Positions 11,891-23,590 of a DNA stretch of 64,000 nucleotides are shown piece after piece. A model generated the notes under the pieces. It searched no databases. It saw nothing but the letters and a program-made list of their open reading frames with translations, and was not told where the DNA came from. A program made the position numbers and the translations under genes. Every line of letters begins with the position of its first letter. Position 1 is the stretch's first letter. Origin of the DNA: Cyclaneusma minus (Eukaryota; Ascomycota; Leotiomycetes; Marthamycetales; Marthamycetaceae). Location of the stretch: the NCBI GenBank assembly GCA_037179335.1, contig JAKZHN010000024.1, positions 496,001 through 560,000 on the forward strand, in the 5' to 3' direction.

Positions 11891-13197
11891 CTAGCACATC
11901 TTGTACGAGCAAGAGCCCTCCGCATTCCGGGTTGAGTCGTCGGTGACCAGCTTGTACGAGATCTTGATGTCGAGGTCACGCGGGTTCTTGTCGTTGGGCT
12001 TGTTCTCCAGGACACCGTGGATTTGCTCGCCTTGTTGTACGGTCAGCACCTCGCGGAGGTAGAAAACGGTCTGCTTCCAGTGGGTGTATTTGGTGTGTGG
12101 GCCGGTCGAGAAGCGGATGGGCTTGTGGCAGGCAGTGAAGTCGATGTCGAACCATGCGATGAGTGCATGGACGAAGTCGTTACGTCGGGCGTCAAGAACG
12201 AAGGGGGTGGTGAAAGCGAGGTCTGAGACTTTGCAGGTGTAGAGATCGAGGGTGAGGACTGCGGTGGGATCGGTGACAACGGCCTTGATCTCGACGGTGT
12301 CGACCAAGGGCTCGGTGAGGGCCGTGTGCTTGAGAGGAGAGTAGTCGAATCCGTAGACGTTATCCCAGACTATGTAAGATTAGCTTGTGTTGGTTGTGCC
12401 CCTTTGAATATCTGCTCACATCCGATCTTGTCATCCTTGTACTCTCCATCCTCGATACCTGCCATGAAAATGGTGGCCTTGTCAGGGAAGATGAGACCGC
12501 CGGGTGCCAGGTACTTGTCTCTTGCGTAGAGGACGGTATCCAACATGGACTCATAGAGCAGGAAGTAGCCCATCCATTCGGAGATAATAATGTCAACCTT
12601 GGGGAAGGGTAACACCACGTCTTCCATCTTGCCTTGTAACAGGGTGATCTTGTCAGACATGCCGTTGACCTCGACGATCTCCTTTGCCTTGTCAATGATA
12701 GTAGACATGTCGACACCGATGACGTGCTTTGCGCCGGCCTTCACAGCGAACCTGAGAGCAATCAGAATGACAAAGCGCAAGAAATATAATGGTGCAGCTT
12801 ACATGCTGAGAATCGAGGTTCCACATCCGACGTCGAGCACGATTTTGTCCTTGAAGAGGTGCTTGTTCTGAATGATCGCATTCATGTACGATCGGGTTCG
12901 AACCTCATCTTTCTGTTGGCCGTCAAAGTTAGCTTTTGGATCCAAGTGGCTCGTGTGAGGCTGCTCATAAGGTACACACCAACATTTCCTCGTGGATGCC
13001 TGAACGAGAAGACTGTCGTTAGCATTTTGCAAAGTAGGCATTTTGCGCGGGGAGCTGCAAAGCATACCATGGTGGTTGTAACTGTGCCAATCGCGTTAGC
13101 ACTCAGAATGTGAGCATCAGACCATGATTGCATACCTGTTGAAGTAGTGAATCTCAGAGGGACTGAGATTCTTGAGCCTATCGTCGGTTTCGGCCAT
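11891..13197 (-). CDS. rmtA: Protein arginine N-methyltransferase 1 (RmtA), 338 aa
   Basis: Type I PRMT that makes asymmetric dimethylarginine on histone H4 R3 and RNA-binding proteins. Six exons: 13197-13136, 13081-13068, 12999-12980, 12912-12803, 12751-12420 and 12369-11891. Exons 2 and 3 are only 14 and 20 nt, but the join SYNHHGIHEEML-KDEVRTRSYMNAI is exactly that of the family. Visible motifs are the SAM-binding VLDVGCGTSILS with VIGVDMS, the double-E loop SEWMGYFLLYESMLD, and the THW loop YTHWKQT. It ends with the usual SYKMC. Length and order match fungal PRMT1 throughout. The start at 13197 gives a short, usual N-terminus (MAETDDRLKNLSPSEIHYF). Confidence 0.95.
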
Positions 13198-13787
13198 GGT
13201 GGGCGGGCTTTTGGTGGGGATGTAACGAGGAAGCCTTTTGGATGCGACGGCGAGCTTCGACGCAGCGCTGAGGATTTTAATGACGGGCTGGTAGCAGATG
13301 CAAAGAATCTGCCGGTCTGCGTCGACTGGGCTATGTTGTACCGTGGAAGGGAAGTTTTGGGAGAGGGTGAAGTCGACGAGTTTCTTATCGAGGAAAAGGT
13401 GAGAAAAGATGCGAGATTTCGAAATTCGCGCCGGGCTCCATGTCGGCTAAATTGGGCTCAAAACACCCAAAAATTCAGGGTCCAAGTGACGTCTGACTCG
13501 TCCCGACTTCTTACTTTTCCGGACTGCCTCTCACCCCACGTCAAGAGGAATTCTATTTATTTTTGGCTGCATCTTCCTTATTCCAGTTACTTCCTCCAGC
13601 TTTCCCATCCTTGGTAAGCTTCAGCTTCACTACTCTGGTATCCAAGCCTGCATCCCAACTCCCAGTATTGGAATCCGGCCCGCAGGCTGAGGATTAATTT
13701 CTCATATCTTCAGATTCATGATCGCCCCGAATTCTATAACCCCTGATTTCTTGGGAGGAAAGTGGTGTTTATTTCTAAGTACAGTAT
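13198..13787. other. Intergenic: PRMT1 promoter and mannanase 3' region
   Basis: About 590 bases between two leftward genes. No gene, repeat or RNA feature is seen. Confidence 0.5.
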
Positions 13788-15610
13788 TTACAACTCTCCA
13801 GGGCTTGCAGTATATTCCGCCTCATACCCCGGAACATAATTGTGTGGACACGCCACAGCGGGCAGATAGTCATCCACAGTAATCCCTTGCATGGCAAACA
13901 AATGCTCCCTGACCAGACTGATCCTCGAGTTGTTGTAAGCAGTATTCAAAGGGTTGTTGTACTGCACTGTGAATCCATCGGTGTGGTTGACGAAGATCTA
14001 TGTCCCTGTTAGCACCACACTCCGTCCCAGAATCTTGAGAATCAGAAGCGGAAAGCAGGAAAGGGGGGCCAGCATACGTTGCAGTCTGGAACATCGTGCC
14101 CAAACAAGCTCCAGAACATGCTCCCAGCCACAACCGGACTCGTCAAATTCTGCCTCCCCTCAATGATCCCATAGAAGCTCTGCAGAGAGTCCCCCGGGTT
14201 ACTTCCGCCATTCAGGCCAGTCCAGTCGTACTCTCCCGCCAAATAGACCTTCCCGGCCTTCTCGACCAGGGCAATATCATTGGTCAGCTTGGTGTCGTCG
14301 ATCGGGTAAAAATGGTCCGACATGATATCCACCTCTGCAATATCGAGGTGCGTTGAGTTGATCCCATAGGTGCCGTCCATACACAACTTATCCGGTCCAA
14401 GTTGCTTGATATATTGACAGATCTCTCTTGTCCAGGCGACTGGTACGTCCATGTCTCCAAACACTGGACCGCCAAGCTCGTTGCCTGTTTCATAGGCGAA
14501 GATGGTTGGGTCTTCGGCGTAGGTCAGTCCACTGTAAGGATTCGTGTGCGTTAGGAGGTGATGGATGTAGTTCTTGAAGTCTTGGATGATGGTGGCGTTG
14601 GTGTAGAATTCTTGAACGAGGGGGCTCTGTGGGGTTGAGGAGCTGCTGGAGATGTTAATGCCGCGGAAGCGGAGGAAGTCGAATTTGCCACCGTGGTAGT
14701 AGTCCTGTTGATTGTGAGCTCTTTCGGCCTCTTCCCGGTCTACATTGCCCATCTCGTGCCATATCCCATACCCAGATCATTGTGGATATCCCAGGTGACT
14801 GGGAATATTCAGAGTTCTTGCTTTAACTTAGAACTTGAATAACTCAGCTAACCAGAAACAATCCTAGGAATTGGGAACATGAACGGACTTATTCCATGTC
14901 ACTGTACATGTCATTTGTTCGTTCGTTTCTTCACAACAAATCGATCTTGGCCCAAACATTTGCGCCATCGTCCTTGAGAAACCATGGATGATCTCAGGTG
15001 ACCAAAAGTAAGGAGAACAAGATCCCAGATCTTCATAAACAGAACACCATCATACAAAAGTATCAAAACTCACATAATTATCAACCAAAGGTGCCACAAT
15101 CCTCAATCCATGCTGCCTAGCCTGCCACACAGCCCAATCAATAGTGTCGAAAGCCTCCTCATTGTACACGCCCAAACTCGGCATCATACTGAGCGGATTC
15201 CCCACACTGACTCCCAAAGTCTGACTCCTGATGATTCTAGCACCCATAGTCACAAGAGTATTCATAGCCTCTGTGATCCGTCCCTTGGTAGGATAGCTGG
15301 CATTGAAAGGTGCGTAGAACGGCTGGCCAGCAGGTGGAATGACATTTTCGTCGAGGCCGAGCCAGTAGACGTTGGCGCCGCTGGATGTCCAGGTGTTGTT
15401 GGCGAGGCGGAGAGAGGAGCCGCAGCGGGTTACGGGAGTGTTGCGGAGGTCGTTGATGCGATCAGCTTCGTAGTACGTTTCTAGAATCTGGGGGGAGAGA
15501 GATCCTCGGAGGGAGCTGGCAGCTTGGATTTCGGGGCTTCTCCATGTTTTTGGTGCGGCCGTTGCCAGGGGCAAGAGAAGTAGCAGTAAGAAGAAGGTTG
15601 GATCGAGCAT
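13788..15610 (-). CDS. Secreted GH5 family mannanase-like glycoside hydrolase, 457 aa
   Basis: Predicted endo-1,4-beta-mannosidase (GH5, subfamily 7 type) acting on plant mannans outside the cell. Exons: 15610-15074, 14704-14078 and 13997-13788. The N-terminus MLDPTFFLLLLLLPLATAAP is a clear signal peptide, which fixes the start at 15610. The acid/base glutamate lies in ETGNEL at about residue 255 and the nucleophile in LAGEYDW at about 337. YYHGGK and the Trp/Phe-rich stretch FWSLFGHD also fit the family. Several N-glycosylation sequons are present. The first intron is 369 nt, longer than usual, but LVDNY-DYYHGG joins as expected. Mannan as substrate is a family inference. Confidence 0.88.
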
Positions 15611-16356
15611 CGTATCCGTCAGTTCCCCGGACGGGGATGTAAAAGGTAGTATGAATGAAGTTTGGAACTTCGGACGAGACAAGAGGTCAAAAGGAAACTC
15701 AAAAAGACTTTGGACCACAACCTACATGTACCATTTTTGAACCTACTCATTTGCCCCTGGAAGCTCTTGATAGCTGCGGGGTTTCCCCCAGGTACCTGAG
15801 ATCCCGGACGAATTGGTAGATGCGATTGGCCGGATCCATGGGAAACTTGGAAATCGATGAGTTCAAGTATGGATAAATTAACTTGGAGCGTGGCAATCGA
15901 CAGATCCACGAGCCCAGAAAAACGGAAGTCGTCTCTCCGAAACAGATTGGGGTCTAGTTCGCGGTTAAAAGATGAGACGAGGCTGGGAAAGCTTCCAGAA
16001 TACCGCTAGAAGCTGCCTTTTTCGCATGACGTTTACAAGCGTTGGCAGAACTTGTGAAGTGAGCAAATAACAAGCATTGTAAAGACATGTACTCACTCCT
16101 CGTAGCAGAGATGATTCTCTTTCATGGATACTTGGGGAATTTGTGGCAAGTTGGAACTGAAAATAGAGCTCCCGGCCGATAGCGGATCACCCCACATTTT
16201 ACATGTAGCTTTGGCGGGGAAAAGAGGAGATCATCGTGCAACGCTGAGCTTGAGGACTCCAGACCATCGCGAAAATAAAGTTACTTGATACAGCTCCGGG
16301 CTCCCGCACATACCTGCAAGCACCAAGTTATCGAATCCACAATTGAATCCGCAGTC
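15611..16356. other. Divergent promoter region, mannanase (-) and riboflavin synthase (+)
   Basis: A 746-bp head-to-head spacer. No gene or repeat is recognised. It must hold both promoters. Confidence 0.5.
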
Positions 16357-17145
16357 ATGTTCACCGGAATCGTCGAGATCCTCGGGGGTAAGTCTCGGCC
16401 TCCCACCATCCAAATCCCCTCATCCTCTTCCACTCCCAGCTCCCAAATCTAACCAACCCCCACAGTCGTCTCCGAGCTCAACCCCCACGACGCCACCGGC
16501 GGCACCACCCTCACCATCTCCGACGCCGCCGAGATCCTAACCGATGTCCACCTCGGCGACAGCATCAGCGTCAACGGCACCTGTCTGACCGTCACCTCTT
16601 TCACGCCCTCCTCCTCGCCCTCTACTTTCACCGTCGGCGTCGCGCCCGAAACCCTCCGCCGCACCAACCTCGGCTCTCTGCGCCAAAACTCGAAAGTAAA
16701 CCTCGAGCGCGCCGTCTCGGCGTCGACGCGCATGGGCGGACACTTTGTGCAGGGGCATGTTGATACCATTGCTACAATCCTCAGCGTGACGCCGGATGGC
16801 AATGCGCTTACTTTTAGGCTGCAGCCGAGGGATAAGAGTGTGTTGCGATATGTGGTCGAGAAGGGCTATGTGACGCTGGACGGGGCGAGCTTGACGGTCA
16901 CGCAGGTGGATGATCAGGAGGGCTGGTGGGAGGTGATGCTGATTACTTATACGCAGGAGAGGGTGGTCATGGCGGCGAAGAAAGAGGGTGACGACGTAAA
17001 TGTCGAGGTGGACATGGTGGGCAAGTATGTGGAGAAGAGCGTTCAGGGTTACTTCGAGGGCACCGAGGGTGCAGGGGAGCCGGCGATCTTGAAGAAGATG
17101 GTGGAGAGGTTGGTGGACGAGAGATTAAAGGCGTTGAAAACTTAG
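16357..17145 (+). CDS. RIB5: Riboflavin synthase, 236 aa
   Basis: Dismutates two 6,7-dimethyl-8-ribityllumazine molecules to riboflavin, the last step of vitamin B2 synthesis. Exon 1 is 16357-16387 and exon 2 is 16466-17145; the 78-nt intron breaks the codon after MFTGIVEILG. The protein shows the two repeated lumazine-binding barrels. The first starts MFTGIVE and includes SVNGTCLTV. The second starts near GGHFVQGHVDT and includes TLDGASLTV. Length and the MFTGIVE start are diagnostic. It is convergent with MUS81, with only 167 bp between the stop codons. Confidence 0.95.
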
Positions 17146-17312
17146 GAATGGTATTTTGCTCAAACAGAGACGTTTTGCTACGAACTGCTACTCCAAACTT
17201 GATGTGCGAGCTGTCCGCGCCTTGAACTCCACGAAAGATCCGCACACAACGCCGTCAGCCTTTGACCCAGGCGGTCAAACAAAAGATATTCGAGAACCCG
17301 AAACAACTTAAC

Positions 17313-19043
17313 TCATACGTCTGACCAGATCTCTGCAATCTTCGCACTCACCCCCTTTGCGATTTTCTTCCGCCCGACTAGATTGCCCATCTGATCCGAC
17401 ACAAGTTCACGCTTGCGTTTCAATCCCTGTGGACCATCGCCACAAGCTTCATAGGCCTTGATGAGTGCCTGTGGTGTCTTCCACCTCTTCTGAATCTCCA
17501 TCGCCTTCTCTCCTGTGACTCCCCGAGCAACCATCAGCATTTTGAGAAACATGTCTCTGATCGTCAGATTATCGGATTTTGAAGCAAGGGAGGCGAAAGC
17601 TGGGTAGGTGATATAATGCCCAGTATGCGGTTCCCGCTCTCGAAGGTGTTTCAGCAAAGGCAGATAGTTCTGAGCAGTAAGGACTTTAGTAGGTATGACA
17701 CGGAGCGGGTTAGGCTCGTATCTCTCTTTCAGCATCTCCGTCATCTTGGCTAGATATGTGATAGTGTCGTCCATCTTCAATGTCTTCTTTACGAAGTAAT
17801 TGTTGACCACTTGCGTTGAAGTGATAGCTGATTCTACAGACTCCTCGTACTTTTGAAAGTGTTCGGCGCTCATGGAGATCTCCTCGATGATGTAGATGAC
17901 ATTTTTGGCGCCGGACTTGCGGAGCCGGAATTTCTGCTCGTGGAAACGACCATCCTTGATACTGTGCACCAGATCGTCCAGTCGTTTCCTCTCAACAATC
18001 CAGTCTAGAACGACTTCATCGCCTTCGGCCCCATTTCGCCCCAGGAAAAGAGGACTCCGACATTTCGCAACCCACATGGCGTCACCAACTTCCAAACTCC
18101 GCACAATCGGCACCACCCCTTTCTTTGCAAGCTCATCTGCCATGTAATCTCTGTCCTTCTTGGCTCGGATTTCTCGTATATCTAGCACAAGTCGAATCTC
18201 GAAGTCTAGTGGCTGCAAGATGATGGGTCGGAAAGAAGGAAGTCCGCTCTCATCGGACACCGGGTTACCCTGAGGCACGAGGTCGGCAACCTCTGGTCGA
18301 GCAGGCTCCGGGGTGTCGAAGCGTTGTGGCGTTACGCTCCCTTGACTTGATGGGACGTCAGAGAGGACTTCCGCATCAGCGCCCCCTTTGTTCTTGGACA
18401 AGTCCAGCGTAGTCTGCTTCGGATCCAGCGTCTTGTTTATCCGTTTTGCGACTTCCCATCCCTCCTCTGTGAGACAGTATTTCCTCAAAGGACGACCTTT
18501 CTCCTCTACGAGATCCTTGCCAACCAATGTCTTCATCGAATTCCAGGCAGTGTAGAACTTGGTTGGGTCGGGGGGAGCGGTGAAAGACGCGTCGCAATGA
18601 GGTTGTGCGAGTTCAATGAGCTCTTGCTTGGTGATCCCCGTAAGAGAATTCTCAGACAGCGTAGACAGCGCTCGGATCAGCGCATAGGGGCCAGACCGTA
18701 TAGTAGGAACATATGGCTTCGCTTTCCTAGGTTTCTTCGCCGGTTCCTCACCACCGTCGGCTTTCGTTTTCTTCGTTTTAGGAGCCATCTCGGGCATGGG
18801 AAGTCCGTTGTCTTTGCAGTATGCTCTCATTTTCTCAGTGAGACGCTCGCATAACTTGTCGCCGAAGCCATGGAGTTGTTTTGCTTCTGACGGGTGGTTG
18901 AAAGGTAAGGGACAGGCTTTCAGCGAATTGTAGGCCTTTCTGTAGACGGTGACGCCTTTAGTGTTGCGTTCTCGTGCCGTCTCAAGCCATTCCCCTACCC
19001 ACTCGAGGAGAAGGGGGTTGGCGCATTCGGACTCGGACGCCAT
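17313..19043 (-). CDS. MUS81: Crossover junction endonuclease MUS81, 576 aa
   Basis: Catalytic subunit of the Mus81-Eme1/Mms4 structure-specific nuclease that cuts replication-fork and recombination intermediates in the nucleus. A single uninterrupted exon. The N-terminal helix-hairpin-helix region (about 10-80, with HGFGDKLCERL) is followed by a basic linker (about 88-110) and a winged-helix part (about 115-210). The XPF-type nuclease core has the signature ERKRLDD at 351-357, preceded by LVLDIREIRAKKDRDY. A C-terminal HhH2 region ends the protein. The length is typical of ascomycete MUS81. Its promoter is shared head-to-head with the phosphoacetylglucosamine mutase gene. Confidence 0.95.
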   Translation of the reverse strand: MASESECANPLLLEWVGEWLETARERNTKGVTVYRKAYNSLKACPLPFNHPSEAKQLHGFGDKLCERLTEKMRAYCKDNGLPMPEMAPKTKKTKADGGEEPAKKPRKAKPYVPTIRSGPYALIRALSTLSENSLTGITKQELIELAQPHCDASFTAPPDPTKFYTAWNSMKTLVGKDLVEEKGRPLRKYCLTEEGWEVAKRINKTLDPKQTTLDLSKNKGGADAEVLSDVPSSQGSVTPQRFDTPEPARPEVADLVPQGNPVSDESGLPSFRPIILQPLDFEIRLVLDIREIRAKKDRDYMADELAKKGVVPIVRSLEVGDAMWVAKCRSPLFLGRNGAEGDEVVLDWIVERKRLDDLVHSIKDGRFHEQKFRLRKSGAKNVIYIIEEISMSAEHFQKYEESVESAITSTQVVNNYFVKKTLKMDDTITYLAKMTEMLKERYEPNPLRVIPTKVLTAQNYLPLLKHLREREPHTGHYITYPAFASLASKSDNLTIRDMFLKMLMVARGVTGEKAMEIQKRWKTPQALIKAYEACGDGPQGLKRKRELVSDQMGNLVGRKKIAKGVSAKIAEIWSDV

Positions 19044-19700
19044 CGCTGGAGGGGCAAATGGGATTTAAGCAAATGACTCGACAGCAATTGCAAATAGCTC
19101 GATGAAGCAAGGATGCGATAGGCAAGTGCGAATGCGCAGAAGCTAGTATCAGAGCAAGAACGGCGAATGTTGAAGGCGCGATGGTGTGTTGAACCGCTAC
19201 TGCAGGAGTTGAGGCAGTCGAGGAAAGTCCAGCGCGCGTCGCGACTTGGCAACGGAAGGCACGGGCCACGGTAAACCCACGAGATCATGTGACCGTTTTA
19301 TAGATTTCGTGAAACACGCTGGGCAACGGGAGCGGCCGCATCTTTGGTGGGGCTTTCCCGCTGCGGTGTTATCTTCATGGCCAGAGCGGATTTTGTAGTG
19401 AGTAGGGATCGCTACCTACTTTCGAATTATATACCTACATGTACCTAGTGATATCTGAAAATAAAGAATCCCAATAATTGAGATTGCCGCGCTGGCCGCC
19501 AGCACAAGAATTGTCACCCGTGGGGGTTAAGCTTTGAAAGCTAGGTATTTACACATAGCTCAGCCTCATCCTTCCAAATCAGCTTGTACCCCCCATTTTG
19601 CTTGGCCAACAGCTGTTGTTTCCCCAACATTCCAACTCATCTTCAGTCTTCACTCTGGGCCTCTGTCTTCTCAACATCACCAGAAGACCTGTCCACCATC
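19044..19700. other. Divergent promoter region, MUS81 (-) and phosphoacetylglucosamine mutase (+)
   Basis: A 657-bp head-to-head spacer. It contains a 17-bp segment at 19502-19518 (GCACAAGAATTGTCACC) that matches the terminal repeat of the element family at 25880 and 43729. No matching second end is visible. Confidence 0.5.
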
Positions 19701-21386
19701 ATGGCATCCAACAGTGACATCCTCGCCGCTTCCCAGAAGCATCCCAAGCCCCAGGACCGCGTCTTCCAGTATGGCACCGCCGGCTTCCGCATGAAGGCCA
19801 GTCTTCTAGACTCGGTCGTCTTCCGCGTCGGCCTGCTGGCTGCCATGCGCTCCCGGAAACTTGGCGGCCAGACCATCGGCGTCATGATCACGGCTAGCCA
19901 CAACCCGCCCGAAGACAATGGAGTCAAGCTGGTCGATCCGATGGGCGAGATGCTCGAGAATGCGTGGGAAGCGCATGCTACTCGCTTGGCGAATGCGGCC
20001 AGCGACGAAGAGCTTGTCGATGTGTACCGCAAGCTCGAGGAGCAGCTCAAGGTCAACCCAACCTCTCCGGCTCATGTCATTTTCGCACGCGATACCCGCC
20101 CATCGGGTCCCAAACTTGTTACGGCCCTGGTAGATGCGCTGCAGGCTACTGGTGCCGAATATGTCGACTACAAGCTCCTGACGACCCCGCAATTGCATTA
20201 TCTGACGAGATGCACCAACACCGAGGGCACCCCTCAGTCGTATGGCGAGGTCAGCGAGAAGGGGTACTACCAGAAGCTGGCCGATGCCTTCGTAAGGGCC
20301 ATGAAAGGCCGGAAGGCCGAGGGTTCGATTACAGTTGATTGCGCGAATGGTGTCGGAGGACCCAAGCTGGCAGAGCTGGTCAAATACTTGCCTAAGCCTT
20401 CCGAGGGCGGTCTCGAGATCAAGATCGTTAACGACGATGTAGTCAGACCTGAGGTTCTCAACCATGATGTGTGTATACTTGCTCACTGTCAGTGTCTGTT
20501 GTGTTATTAACTCCGTAATTTCTAGGCCGGCGCAGACTTCGTAAAGACCAAGCAACGAGCCCCTCCCTCCCTTAAACTCATCAACCACGACCGCTACTGC
20601 TCCCTCGATGGCGACGCCGACCGCCTGATCTATTACTTTAACGACCCGGAGCATGGCTTCCGCCTGCTCGACGGTGACCGCATCGCGACCCTCGCTGCCT
20701 CCTTCATCGGCGACCTAGCGCGCGATGCTGGCCTGATCGACTCCATCCGCATCGGCGTCGTGCAAACAGCCTACGCCAACGGCGCCAGCACGAAATACAT
20801 CACCCAAGGCCTGCGCCTGCCCGTCGTCTGCACACCCACTGGCGTCAAGTGGCTGCACCACGCCGCCACCAAGTTCGACGTCGGCGTTTACTTCGAAGCC
20901 AACGGCCACGGTACCGTTGTCTTCTCCCAGCAAGCCCTGAACGCCTTCGCCACCAAAGATCCCCAATCCCCTGCACAAGCAACGGCACTGGAGACCCTTC
21001 GCGCACTTGCCGAACTTATCAACCAGACCGTTGGCGATGCTTTATCGGACATGCTGCTTGTCGAGACTATCCTCGCGCATAAGTCGTGGCAGCCGAAGGA
21101 GTGGGATCGCACATACACGGATCTGCCAAACCGCTTGGTCCGGGTTGAAGTCGGCGACCGCAATCTATTCAAGACGACGGATGCGGAGCGCAAGCTGACG
21201 GAGCCCCAGGGCGTGCAGCATGAGATTGACATGCTGGTAGCGAAGTACAAAGAAGGACGCAGTTTCGCAAGACCCAGTGGGACCGAGGATGCGATGAGAG
21301 TGTACGCAGAGGCAGCGACGAGGAGCGAGGCGGATGACTTAGCGAAGCAGGTCGCGGCCGTGGTTAAGCAGTACGGGTACGCTTAG
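19701..21386 (+). CDS. PCM1: Phosphoacetylglucosamine mutase, 542 aa
   Basis: Interconverts GlcNAc-6-P and GlcNAc-1-P on the way to UDP-GlcNAc, the precursor of chitin and glycans. Exon 1 is 19701-20468 and exon 2 is 20526-21386, with a 57-nt intron after VLNHD. Motifs of the alpha-D-phosphohexomutase fold are all present: phosphoserine loop TASHNPPEDNG, metal loop DGDADR, and phosphate-binding FARPSGTEDAMRVY near the C-terminus. The frame is open further upstream without an ATG, so the ATG at 19701 (context CACCATCATGG) is the start. Length is as in other fungi. Confidence 0.94.
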
Positions 21387-22142
21387 AGAAGTGTGCAAGT
21401 TTATGGTGTTCGATGGCGATGAGGTACCACGGAGTTTGGGGCTGGGTCTCTACTCGTTTTGATCTCCGCAGGCAGGGGCAGGGCCGGGGATTCGAAGGTT
21501 ATCACAAAAGTTATAGATCGATTCGTTGCGTCTCAAATGAGCTTGCATGGCTGGCACCAAGGCCATGTCCCAATATAGCCAAAACGACAGAAAAATGCAA
21601 ATTGCTTCAGTTCCACTCTCACAGTTTATACTTCGAGACTCAGAGCGAGGTTTTACCACCGTTTGTACTTCAATACCTCGAGTGAGGCTCATGTCACCGA
21701 GATCCATGGGACCTTTTGGCACAACACTTTCACACCATTAGCCTGATGCCTCACCGTGAACTTGGAGAGGGGCCATTATGGACGCTATTCTCCACAGTCA
21801 AAAGCTCTCGTCAAGCTACAGTTGGGCGAGCGAATTCCGAACTCCTCCAAACCTACCTTAAGCTAGAAATGTCCCCGGTGGTTAGGAAAAATCATCCAGG
21901 AAATTGCCGAACAAAAGCGCATTTTAACCACTGCCACACGTCAAGTCCACAAAGCGGGTGCAGGCAGTTTTCGTCCCAAGTATGCTATGCTGTATATCTA
22001 GCAATACCTAGACGTCTCAAAAAATCCATCTCTCCATGCCCCCAAAATTGCGCCTGCAGCCTGCTAGAGTAAGAGCCCAAGTCCCAAGATGCGCGCCGCT
22101 CAATTCTCCGTTCCGAGTGCGTTTTTGTTAGAATATGTTTTT
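21387..22142. other. Convergent spacer, phosphoacetylglucosamine mutase and aldose epimerase
   Basis: About 750 bases between two stop codons. No recognisable gene or repeat; it should hold both 3' UTRs. Confidence 0.5.
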
Positions 22143-23590
22143 TTACATGTTGACGGAGAACTTGTACTGCGCCTGCAGAACATAGGGGTCACCGCCCGGC
22201 TCATAGATGTGTTTTTTGCTACGCTGCCATTCTGGCTGGTTGATGGCGTCGATCCAGTCTTCGACTTCCATGACGACGCAGCCGTATTTGGGTACGACGC
22301 GTGGCCGGGAGGTGTCGTTGAAGAAGCCTTGGGTGGATTTGAGAGCCATGGATCCTGGGGAAGAGATGAGTGTTGGTTGCGGATTTGAGACTTTGGGAAA
22401 GTTTGTGGAAAGGGGGTACGTACCGTTCATGCCGTTGCAGCTGTACATCTGATACGCCTCCTGATCGGTATACACGTCGATTTGAATACCGCTGAAGTTG
22501 CTGGCCAGGGTGGCGACGGGGCCTTGGGTCGTCCAGTCATAGGGCTGGGCGCGGTTGACGAGGTAGCAAGTATCTGTTTTCGCAAGTCAGTCTCGTGTTT
22601 CCTATCTCACAATCTGGCATCCTATGTAGATGTATCAACTTACCATATCCGGTGCAATTTGTACCACAGTTACCAAGCAGATCCGGACTGGTGATGTTGG
22701 CGCCAATTTGCTTGGGGGCAGACCAGAAATCATTCACCGAGTATTGCTGATTCGGTAAAATTGTGCCATCGGGAATGAGAATCCCGTCTGTGCCAACTCG
22801 CTGACCGGAATAGGGGAGGTGGAAGGTGTGGTTGAAGATTGTGGAAGTATCGGGGTTTTGGAAGGCGTCCAGGTTCCAGTAAGTCTGTAATATTTGATCA
22901 GCTGGTTCCTTTCTCTACTGAGTGGATTTCATTATATGATAAACTTACGTGAGAACTCAGCATGATAGGGGTAGCTTGTTCCGTGGGAATTGCTACCATC
23001 TTGATATCCCATTGCATTTCGGACAGAGTGTAGGACACATAGGCCACCACTTCACCTGGGAATCCTTGGTCGTCAGATGGATCCGTGATTGAGAAAGTGA
23101 TAGAACTTTCCGTATGGGCGACGACAGTCCAATTCCTCCAGTCCCAACCGTTAGGTCCACCATGAAGAGTGTCAGCGCCATTAGGAGCCTCAGGGGTAGG
23201 ATTCTCGTTAGGTAGAATATGATACGTCGTTTCATCAATGACGAAGCTGGAGTTCTTGATGCGGTTGGCATATCGTCCGGGCACAGCACCAAAGTGTGGA
23301 TGTTGCCGGTCGATACTATAGTAACTTGCATTGTCGAAACCAAGCACAATGTCTCGCTCAATGCCTTGGCTGTCGTTGATGAAGAGGTTGGAGATTGCGG
23401 CGCCGTAGGGAATGAAGTTGGCTCGGATTCCTGGGGCGGAAATCATGTACTTGCCATTGGACATGGGACCTCCGCCATAGCCAGCGACGGTATCGTTGCC
23501 GGCTGTGCCATTGAAGTAGCTGCCTTCTTCTTGGGCTGAAACGGCAGTGATGAGGAGGGACACAGCCCAGAAGAGCTTCGAGGAGAACAT
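22143..23590 (-). CDS. Secreted aldose 1-epimerase (galactose mutarotase fold), 414 aa
   Basis: Predicted to interconvert alpha and beta anomers of hexoses outside the cell. Exons: 23590-22949, 22884-22644, 22573-22424 and 22354-22143; the three introns are 64, 70 and 69 nt. A signal peptide (MFSSKLFWAVSLLITAVSAQ) sets the start at 23590. Family landmarks are HFGAVPGRYANRI, the active-site histidine in LHGGPNGWDWRNW, and the second histidine region SSHTYWNLDAF formed across the first splice. The many Asn-X-Ser/Thr sequons suit a secreted glycoprotein. Substrate preference cannot be told from sequence. Confidence 0.9.

Noticed and set aside
19806..20654. Minus-strand open frame of 282 codons
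   Set aside because: It lies antisense to the strongly supported phosphoacetylglucosamine mutase exons; no domain, typical antisense shadow of a codon-biased gene.
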